DNA from: Acidimicrobiaceae bacterium
GTDB lineage: Bacteria > Actinomycetota > Acidimicrobiia > Acidimicrobiales > UBA8190
Reading direction: 5' to 3'
DNA length: 5,633 nucleotides
Assembly: GCA_003453695.1 (NCBI GenBank)
Contig: DMNK01000019.1
Location: 1-5,633 of the forward strand
The notes below the pieces were generated by a model that did no database searches, was not told the origin of the DNA, and saw nothing but the letters and a program-made list of their open reading frames with translations. The position numbers and the translations under genes are program-made. Positions 1-4,359 of this stretch are shown here, in pieces (positions within the stretch are counted from its first letter, which is position 1; every line of letters starts with the position of its first letter).

Positions 1-22
1 CGGCCCTCGGCCCTCGGCCCTC
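1..22. repeat. Heptamer tandem repeat (CGGCCCT, three copies)
   Basis: Three perfect copies of CGGCCCT plus one further base run from the first base of the window, so the array may continue to the left. The last repeat bases overlap the stop codon (TGA, read on the minus strand) of the monooxygenase gene. On that strand the array reads AGGGCCG repeated. Three copies is short; it may be a small minisatellite or simple slippage product. No protein is encoded by it here. Confidence 0.8.
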
Positions 23-1259
23 AGAGTTGGGGGGTGGCGGGCACGGCGTAGTCGTCGGCGACGCGCCGAGGCGGAGGCCGGCGGGCCAGCGCCGCCTCGA
101 TCGCCGGAGCGAGCCGTTTCGCCTTGGCGGCCTCCAGACCCTGGGCCCGGTCCAGGAACTCCGGCATCACGGCCTGGGCGAACAGCTCCAGGGACTCGCA
201 GATGTCCTCGTGGCGGTTGCGGCCCGCCTGGGAGACGAAGATGAGCTGGTCGACGCCGGCGTCCTCGTAGGTGCGGACCAGGTCACGGATCTGCACCGGC
301 GTGCCCACCGCCCCCCGCAGCACCTTGGCCAGATGGGCCCCCAGCTCCTGGCCCATCTGGGCGGCCACGGCCCGGTTGAACCCGAACCGGTCCCGGTTCT
401 CCTCGAATTCCTGCCAGATGTCGGTCCGCCCCGGCCGGTGGGTCCCGAACCCGTAGTAATGGGCCAGCGAGTAGCCGAAGAAGTGGGCGCCGTCGATGCC
501 GCGCTCGATGGCGGTCTCCTCGTCCTGGTGGCACATGAGCGGCAGCACGCACGCCAGGTTGGCGTTGACGGCGAACCCGGCCGGGAGGCACCGCTCGGAG
601 GCGATGGTGCCGTAGTAGTCGGCCACCCAGGCCCTGGCCTCGTCCGCCTCCACGAACGAGAAGGACAGGGCGCCGATCCCCCTGGTCGCCGCCATGTGGA
701 TCGTCTCTCGGCGTGAGCAGGCCACCCACAAGGGTGGGTGGGGCTTCTGGAGCGGCTTGGGCACCAGGTTGCGAGGCGGCATGTGCACGAACTCTCCGTC
801 ATGGCCGGCGAACGGCTCCTCGACGAAGAGCCGGGTGACCACGTCGATGGCCTCCTCCCACTGGGCCCGCTTGCTGGGGCGGTCCACCCCGAATCCGCCC
901 AGCTCCATCTCGGAGCTGGCCTCCCCGGTGCCCAGCTCCACCCGTCCGTTCGACACGAGGTCCAACGTGGCGACGCGCTCGGCGACGCGAGCGGGGTGGT
1001 TGAACCCCGGGGGCAGCTGCACGATCCCGTGACCGAGACGGATGTGCCGGGTCCGCTGGCTGGCGGCGGCCAGGAACACCTCGGGAGCCGAAGAGTGCGA
1101 GTACTCCTCGAGGAAGTGGTGCTCGACCTCCCACACGTAGTCGAAACCGAGACGGTCGGCGAGCTCGACCTGCTCGAGCGCCTGGGTCAGGAGCAGGTGC
1201 TCGTCGTCGGCCCTCCACGGCCGCGGGAGCTGATGCTCGTAGAAGATCCCGAAGCGCAC
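21..1259 (-). CDS. Luciferase-like (LLM class) flavin-dependent monooxygenase
   Basis: A 412-residue protein of the bacterial luciferase superfamily, soluble TIM-barrel enzymes that use reduced FMN or F420. Visible marks are the N-terminal strand RFGIFYEHQ (2-10), the EVEHHF segment (44-49) that matches the EHHF region of LuxA carrying its catalytic histidine, the LGHGIVQLPP strand (75-84), NHPARVAERVATLD (87-100), GRVELGTGE (105-113), and the PHPPLWVAC strand (173-181). The barrel seems to end near residue 365; the last 45 residues are an Ala/Arg/Pro-rich tail. Length is slightly above the usual 330-380. The start is GTG at 1259, at the conserved beta-1 strand; only a weak AGG lies five bases upstream and there is no TAnnnT box, so it may be read from the upstream cupin gene's transcript. 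The substrate cannot be told. An alkane, aldehyde or sulfur-compound monooxygenase and an F420-dependent oxidoreductase are both possible; the nearby flavin reductase favours FMNH2. Confidence 0.93.
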   Translation of the reverse strand: MRFGIFYEHQLPRPWRADDEHLLLTQALEQVELADRLGFDYVWEVEHHFLEEYSHSSAPEVFLAAASQRTRHIRLGHGIVQLPPGFNHPARVAERVATLDLVSNGRVELGTGEASSEMELGGFGVDRPSKRAQWEEAIDVVTRLFVEEPFAGHDGEFVHMPPRNLVPKPLQKPHPPLWVACSRRETIHMAATRGIGALSFSFVEADEARAWVADYYGTIASERCLPAGFAVNANLACVLPLMCHQDEETAIERGIDGAHFFGYSLAHYYGFGTHRPGRTDIWQEFEENRDRFGFNRAVAAQMGQELGAHLAKVLRGAVGTPVQIRDLVRTYEDAGVDQLIFVSQAGRNRHEDICESLELFAQAVMPEFLDRAQGLEAAKAKRLAPAIEAALARRPPPRRVADDYAVPATPQL

Positions 1260-1301
1260 CGGTGCCTATCGCCCGTCGATGTCGGCCGTGGCCTCGAGTA
1301 C

Positions 1302-1311
1302 CGGTCGACCG
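1302..1311. promoter_or_regulatory. 10-bp perfect palindrome between cupin and monooxygenase genes
   Basis: CGGTCGACCG is self-complementary and lies in the 62-base gap between the stop of the RmlC-like gene and the start of the monooxygenase. A second, imperfect GGCC-GT-GGCC element follows at 1284-1293. It could be an operator or a short hairpin in the transcript. No U-tract follows, so a classic terminator is unlikely. A 10-bp palindrome in GC-rich DNA can arise by chance, so confidence is low. Confidence 0.25.
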
Positions 1312-1321
1312 TGGTCGTCGC

Positions 1322-1873
1322 TCACGTGCGCAACCCGCGATAGGGACGGCGGCCGGGGTCGATGTCCTTGCGCCGAGGGTTGGACTGGTCGCGCTTGGAC
1401 AGCACCGGATCGGCGATCCCCCAGTCGGCGCCCACGTCGGGGTCGTCCCACGCCAGGCCGAGCTCGTCCTCGGGGTTGTAGTAGCCGTCGACCAGGTACC
1501 AAAGCAGCAGGTCGGTGTGGCTGGCGAAGCCGTGGGCCACGCCGGGAGGGATGAACAGCCCCCGGTCCTCGTTCCCGTCGAGGTCCAACACCATGGTGGC
1601 GCCGTCGGTGGGCGAGCCCACCCGCAGGTCGTGGAGCACCACCCTGGCCCGGCCCCGCAGCAGGTACCAGTAGTCGGCTTGGTGCAGGTGGTAGTGCAGC
1701 CCCACGACCGCCCCGGCTTGTTTCTCGGAACGGTTCCCCTGCACCATCTCGCGTCCGAGGGGGAACCACGAGCGGCGATAGGTCTCGACGAACCGGCCCC
1801 GCTCGTCGCCGTGGACGGCGGGCTCCGCCACCAAGACGTCGACGATCTCCGAGGACGGGGTCAGGGTGGGCAC
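1322..1873 (-). CDS. RmlC-like cupin, dTDP-4-dehydrorhamnose 3,5-epimerase family
   Basis: A 183-residue cytosolic protein with the whole RmlC layout: DERGRFVE (23-30), GLHYH (58-62), an SPT turn (87-90), FIPPGVAHGF (107-116), GYYNPEDELGLAWDDP (130-145) and LSKRD (158-162). The family converts dTDP-4-keto-6-deoxyglucose to dTDP-4-keto-rhamnose. By alignment from memory the catalytic pair is kept (H60 and D162), as is a tyrosine (Y126). However, the RGLH arginine is V57 and the conserved lysine of the QxKLV segment is D67, so substrate binding may differ. No rmlA, rmlB or rmlD lies nearby, so the call stops at the family. The start is GTG at 1873. It has no Shine-Dalgarno sequence but a TAGATT box eight bases upstream, fitting a leaderless mRNA. 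The stop is TGA at 1322-1324. The length is typical for RmlC. Confidence 0.88.
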   Translation of the reverse strand: MPTLTPSSEIVDVLVAEPAVHGDERGRFVETYRRSWFPLGREMVQGNRSEKQAGAVVGLHYHLHQADYWYLLRGRARVVLHDLRVGSPTDGATMVLDLDGNEDRGLFIPPGVAHGFASHTDLLLWYLVDGYYNPEDELGLAWDDPDVGADWGIADPVLSKRDQSNPRRKDIDPGRRPYRGLRT

Positions 1874-1881
1874 GGGGCGTC

Positions 1882-1887
1882 AATCTA
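1882..1887 (-). promoter_or_regulatory. Putative -10 box (TAGATT) for the RmlC-like gene
   Basis: TAGATT on the minus strand fits TAnnnT and ends eight bases before the GTG at 1873. If its first T is position -12, transcription would start at about 1875, almost on the start codon, so the mRNA would be leaderless. No -35 hexamer is recognisable at the usual spacing. Confidence 0.5.
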
Positions 1888-1891
1888 CCCA

Positions 1892-1914
1892 GCGCGGGAG
1901 ATCGGGCCCTGCGC
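1892..1914 (-). terminator. Hairpin directly after the flavin reductase stop codon
   Basis: GCGCGGG (1892-1898) pairs with CCCTGCGC (1907-1914), with one bulged base and an eight-base loop. The hairpin begins at the base next to the flavin reductase stop codon. No U-tract follows on the minus strand, so it would be an atypical intrinsic terminator, or an mRNA 3'-end stabiliser. Its place just before the TAGATT box suggests a transcript boundary between the reductase and the RmlC-like gene. Confidence 0.35.
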
Positions 1915-2469
1915 TCAGGAGTCGAAGCGGCCGAACCCGCCCCGGTAGTAGAGCAGCGGGCGGCCCTTCGGGTCGACGCCCATGTCGTGCACCTCGCCCA
2001 CGATCAGCTCGTGGTCCCCGGCGTCGTGGGTGCGAAGCAGCGTGCACTCGACCCAGGCCAGGACGTCCTGGAGGATCGGCGAGCCGTTGCCGGCCGGGCG
2101 CCACCCCACACCGTCGAACTTGTCGCCGCCCGACGCCGCGAAGTCCCGGGACAGGGCCTCTTGGGCCTCGGAGAGGATGTTCACGCAGAACCTCCCCACC
2201 TTGGCGATGCGGGGCCAGCTGGTGGACGACTTGCCCGGGGACACCACCACCAGGGGTGGATCGAGCGACAGCGAGGCGAAGGCCTGGCAGGTGAAGCCGA
2301 CGGGGTCGTCGCCGTCCATGCCCGTCACCACGGTGACCCCGGTGGCGAAGTGGCCGAGCACCTCGCGAAAACGCGCCGTGTCGAAGTTCCTCGCACCTGA
2401 CGGCGCGCCGTCCGAATCGTCGAGCGACCAGGCTCCCGGCACGTCCTGCACGTCGTCGTCGCTCGTCAC
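1915..2469 (-). CDS. Flavin reductase family protein (FMN-binding split barrel)
   Basis: A 184-residue protein of the flavin reductase (HpaC/HsaB/ActVB-like) family. These enzymes reduce FMN or FAD with NAD(P)H and pass the free reduced flavin to a partner monooxygenase. Seen in order: FREVLGHFATGVTVVT (34-49), GFTCQAFASLSLDPPLVVVS (58-77), a flavin-phosphate-binding type S/T-rich turn KSSTSW (80-85), FCVNILSE (94-101), GDHELIVGEV (151-160), the family's conserved GDHxxxxGxV motif, and the terminal LLYYRGGFGRF (172-182). The first 28 residues are an acidic, Asp/Ser-rich extension before the conserved core. The start is GTG at 2469, chosen because AAGAGGA lies just upstream. The open frame continues far upstream, but that part lies antisense-free inside the MBL gene in another frame and has no family similarity. 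The luciferase-like monooxygenase downstream is a plausible partner. Confidence 0.92.
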   Translation of the reverse strand: MTSDDDVQDVPGAWSLDDSDGAPSGARNFDTARFREVLGHFATGVTVVTGMDGDDPVGFTCQAFASLSLDPPLVVVSPGKSSTSWPRIAKVGRFCVNILSEAQEALSRDFAASGGDKFDGVGWRPAGNGSPILQDVLAWVECTLLRTHDAGDHELIVGEVHDMGVDPKGRPLLYYRGGFGRFDS

Positions 2470-2473
2470 GTCG

Positions 2474-2480
2474 TCCTCTT
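2474..2480 (-). promoter_or_regulatory. Shine-Dalgarno sequence for the flavin reductase
   Basis: AAGAGGA on the minus strand, with GAGG five to six bases before the GTG at 2469, is a good match to the anti-Shine-Dalgarno sequence. It fixes the start of the flavin reductase inside a much longer open frame. It also contrasts with the neighbouring genes that look leaderless, and fits this gene being translated from a longer transcript begun upstream of the MBL gene. Confidence 0.65.
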
Positions 2481-2510
2481 CAGCGACCGACGGGCAGCGC
2501 ACCGCCGGAG

Positions 2511-2533
2511 TGGCGCCGTCTAGTGCGGCGCCA
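2511..2533 (-). terminator. 8-bp GC hairpin spanning the MBL gene stop codon
   Basis: TGGCGCCG (2511-2518) and CGGCGCCA (2526-2533) are perfect inverted repeats with a seven-base loop that contains the TAG stop codon of the MBL gene. No U-run follows on the minus strand. It could act as a partial terminator or mRNA processing/stability element between the MBL and flavin reductase genes. Translating ribosomes would melt it when they reach the stop codon. Confidence 0.35.
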
Positions 2534-3407
2534 GTTCGAGCGACAATCCTTCCGCGGCGGCGGTGACGGCGTCGAGACGGGAGGCTCCCGCGGCCGAACA
2601 GGCCTCGTCGACGAGCCGGTCCATCTCGGTGTCGCCGTGCAGCGGGTCGTGGTGGTAGAGCACTAGGTGCCTGGCTCCGGATTCGGCCGCCACCCGCACG
2701 GCGTAGGCCACCGTGGAGTGGCCCCACGTCGCCTTCTCGGCGAACTCGGCGTCGGTGTACTGGGCGTCGTGGATCACCAGGTCGGCGCCGTCGCACAACT
2801 CGAGCACCGCACTCGACACCGTGGTCAGGTCGTTCGGCGCCTGGTGGTCGCTCACGTAGGCGACCGAGTTGCCGTTGGCCTCGATCCGGAAGCCGAGCGT
2901 CGTGCCCACGTGCGGCACCCGGCGCACCGTCACCTTGGCCGACCCCACCGCCACCACGTCGTCGGCCACTTCGGAGAAGGTGATCGACCCGTGCAGCTCC
3001 TTCACCTGTACGGGGAAGAAGGGCGGGACCACGACGCGGTCGATCACCTCGCACAGCGGCGTGTCTCCCTGCGGGGGGCCGTACACCTCCATGGTGCCGC
3101 CGAGGCGCAGCAGGGGCCGGCAGAAGGGCAACCCGATGATGTGGTCCCAGTGCAGATGGGTGAGGAAGGCGGTGAGCTGGATGGGAGCGTCGAGGCCGAA
3201 GCGCTCCTCGAGTTCGTGGCCGAGCGGCCGCAGCCCGGTGCCGAGGTCGAGGACGATGGGGGCCTCGCCTCCCACCTCCACCGACACACACGACGTGTTG
3301 CCGCCGTAGCGCACGTACTGCTCGCCCGAGCAGGGGCACGAGCCCCTGACCCCGTAGAACCCGACTCGCAGCGCTGTTCCCCCTCCCCCAAGGCAGCGGT
3401 CCGCCAC
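2520..3407 (-). CDS. MBL-fold metallo-hydrolase (GVRGS-type, PhnP/RNase Z-like)
   Basis: A 295-residue metallo-beta-lactamase-fold hydrolase that probably binds two metal ions (zinc or manganese). Visible: FYGVRGSCP (17-25) and YGGNTSCVSV (34-43), the N-terminal signature of this subgroup; LDLGTGLRPLG (53-63); the metal motif THLHWDHIIGLPF (83-95); PH (165-166); VSDH (185-188); HDAQY (213-217); WGHST (228-232) and LYHHDPLH (250-257), whose histidines and aspartates complete the site. The family resembles PhnP and phosphodiesterases, but its substrate is generally unknown and I do not assign one. The stop is TAG at 2520. The start is uncertain: GTG at 3407 is the usual choice but adds a Gly-rich leader with no Shine-Dalgarno sequence. 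A CTG at 3371 behind a GGGGGAGGGGG tract would give LRVGFYGVRGS (283 residues), closer to how relatives begin. It is the first gene of the minus-strand set. Confidence 0.92.
   Translation of the reverse strand: MADRCLGGGGTALRVGFYGVRGSCPCSGEQYVRYGGNTSCVSVEVGGEAPIVLDLGTGLRPLGHELEERFGLDAPIQLTAFLTHLHWDHIIGLPFCRPLLRLGGTMEVYGPPQGDTPLCEVIDRVVVPPFFPVQVKELHGSITFSEVADDVVAVGSAKVTVRRVPHVGTTLGFRIEANGNSVAYVSDHQAPNDLTTVSSAVLELCDGADLVIHDAQYTDAEFAEKATWGHSTVAYAVRVAAESGARHLVLYHHDPLHGDTEMDRLVDEACSAAGASRLDAVTAAAEGLSLELAPH
3379..3389 (-). promoter_or_regulatory. Purine-rich Shine-Dalgarno-like tract inside the MBL 5' end
   Basis: GGGGGAGGGGG on the minus strand contains a perfect GGAGG core (3382-3386). It lies downstream of the GTG at 3407 but 7-10 bases before a CTG at 3371, right where homologous proteins usually begin. 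It either marks the true translation start (CTG) or is a coincidence that encodes the Gly run GGGG (7-10) of the longer form. Confidence 0.4.
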
Positions 3408-3423
3408 CGGCGGCGCAACGACG

Positions 3424-3429
3424 AGACTA
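3424..3429 (-). promoter_or_regulatory. Putative -10 box (TAGTCT) for the MBL gene
   Basis: TAGTCT on the minus strand fits TAnnnT. Counting its first T as -12 puts the transcription start near 3417: a 10-base leader to the GTG at 3407, or about 46 bases to the CTG at 3371. It shares the TA step at 3428-3429 with the opposing box of the epoxide-hydrolase-like gene. No clear -35 element is seen. Confidence 0.4.
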
Positions 3430-3433
3430 CCGT
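3428..3433 (+). promoter_or_regulatory. Putative -10 box (TACCGT) for the epoxide-hydrolase-like gene
   Basis: TACCGT fits TAnnnT and stands six bases before the GTG at 3440. With its first T at -12, transcription would start exactly at the first base of that start codon, giving a leaderless mRNA. No -35 hexamer is recognisable and no Shine-Dalgarno sequence precedes the gene. Confidence 0.45.
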
Positions 3434-3439
3434 TCGGCG

Positions 3440-4306
3440 GTGCTCGAAGCTCGGGTGACGGCCAACGAGGTGGAGTTCGCCTACCTGGAGGCGGGCCCCG
3501 CCGACGGCCCGCTGGCGCTGTGCCTGCACGGCTTTCCCGACACGGCCCACACCTATCGCCATCTGCTGCCGGCCCTGGCGAGGGCAGGGTTTCACGCCGT
3601 GGCCCCGTGGATGCGGGGGTACGCCCCGAGCAGTGTCCCGGCCGACGGCGCCTACCAGGCCGGGGCGCTCGCCACCGACGCCTGCGCGTTGCACGAGGCG
3701 CTCGGCGGCGACGACCGGGCGGTGCTGATCGGCCACGACTGGGGTGCCTTCGCCGCCTACTGCGCGGCGCCCTTCGAGCCGAAGCGCTGGCGCAAGGTAG
3801 TGACCGTCGCCATCCCGCCCCCGGCCATCGTGGCCCAGAGCTTCTTCACCTACGACCAGTTCAAGCGCAGCTTCTACGTCTTCCTCTTCCAGACGCCCCT
3901 GGCCGAGATGGCGCTCGCCTCGAGCGACCTCGGATTCGTCGAACGGCTGTGGGCCGACTGGTCGCCGGGCTACGACTGCGCCTTCGACGTCGCACGGGTG
4001 CGCGAGTCGTTGGCGGAAGGGCCCAACCTGCACGCCGCCGTCGGCTACTACCGGGCCATGCTCGACCCCACCCTGCACCTGCCCGCCTACGCCGCTGCCC
4101 AGGCGGCAGCGGGGAGCCCGCCCCAGCCGACGCTCAACCTCCACGGCGACCACGACGGGTGCTTCGTCCTCGACCCGGCCTCGGACGTGGCCTCGGCGCT
4201 GTCGGAGGGGTCGCGACACGTGCGGGTGGCGGACGCCGGGCACTTCCTCCATCTCGAGCGCCCCGACGAGGTGAACCGGCTCATCCTCGACTTCCTGTCC
4301 TGCTGA
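3440..4306 (+). CDS. Alpha/beta hydrolase, epoxide-hydrolase-like
   Basis: A 288-residue alpha/beta-fold hydrolase. The oxyanion-hole motif is LHGFPD (29-34) and the nucleophile elbow is GHDWG (98-102), so the nucleophile is D100, as in epoxide hydrolases and haloalkane dehalogenases rather than serine esterases. The charge relay is D239 (HGDHDGC) and H268 (GHFLHLE). Two cap-domain tyrosines that activate the epoxide in epoxide hydrolases are present: Y146 (FYVFLFQTPLAE, 145-156) and Y204 (YYRAM). That set favours epoxide hydrolase over dehalogenase, which would use a Trp/Asn pair. The product would be a vicinal diol; the substrate is unknown. There is no signal peptide, so it is cytosolic. 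The start is GTG at 3440, fitted by the -10-like box just upstream; an in-frame GTG at 3455 is an alternative. It is divergent from the MBL/monooxygenase set, 32 bases away. The stop is TGA at 4304-4306. Confidence 0.92.
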   Translation: MLEARVTANEVEFAYLEAGPADGPLALCLHGFPDTAHTYRHLLPALARAGFHAVAPWMRGYAPSSVPADGAYQAGALATDACALHEALGGDDRAVLIGHDWGAFAAYCAAPFEPKRWRKVVTVAIPPPAIVAQSFFTYDQFKRSFYVFLFQTPLAEMALASSDLGFVERLWADWSPGYDCAFDVARVRESLAEGPNLHAAVGYYRAMLDPTLHLPAYAAAQAAAGSPPQPTLNLHGDHDGCFVLDPASDVASALSEGSRHVRVADAGHFLHLERPDEVNRLILDFLSC

Positions 4307-4345
4307 CGCCGGTGCCCCATCCGGAGGGCTCCGACGGCCGCCGCC

Positions 4346-4351
4346 TATCCT
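4346..4351 (+). promoter_or_regulatory. Putative -10 box (TATCCT) for the AftA-like gene
   Basis: TATCCT fits TAnnnT and ends eight bases before the ATG at 4360, the same spacing as at the RmlC-like gene. The predicted start point is near 4358, giving an essentially leaderless mRNA. A short inverted repeat, CGGAG-GG-CTCCG (4322-4333), lies where a -35 element or an operator would be; no TTGACA-like hexamer is seen. Confidence 0.5.
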
Positions 4352-4359
4352 GAGCCCAC

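Noticed and set aside
722..741. 7-bp inverted repeat CCACCCA/TGGGTGG in the monooxygenase gene
   Set aside because: It encodes the conserved PHPPLWVA strand of the family, so the repeat is explained by protein sequence and Pro/Gly-type codons.
27..1343. Plus-strand open frames opposite the monooxygenase (27-716 and 738-1343)
   Set aside because: They are antisense to a full-length family protein, with repetitive Gly/Arg/Val/Leu composition and no motifs.
2470..3339. Upstream extension of the flavin reductase frame, which would give a 474-residue protein
   Set aside because: It overlaps the MBL gene in another frame on the same strand, is Arg/Gly/Pro/His-rich without family similarity, and a good Shine-Dalgarno sequence and GTG define the start at 2469.
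3379..3389. G-quadruplex in the GGGGGAGGGGG tract
   Set aside because: Only two G-runs of sufficient length are close together; a quadruplex needs four.
2667..3458. Plus-strand open frame of 263 codons opposite the MBL gene
   Set aside because: The opposite strand encodes a complete MBL protein with all metal ligands; this frame is His/Arg/Val-rich with no recognisable domain.
3520..4353. Plus-strand frame of 277 codons overlapping the epoxide-hydrolase-like gene
   Set aside because: It is the +2 shadow of a gene with an intact catalytic set; its sequence is Arg/Pro-rich without domains.
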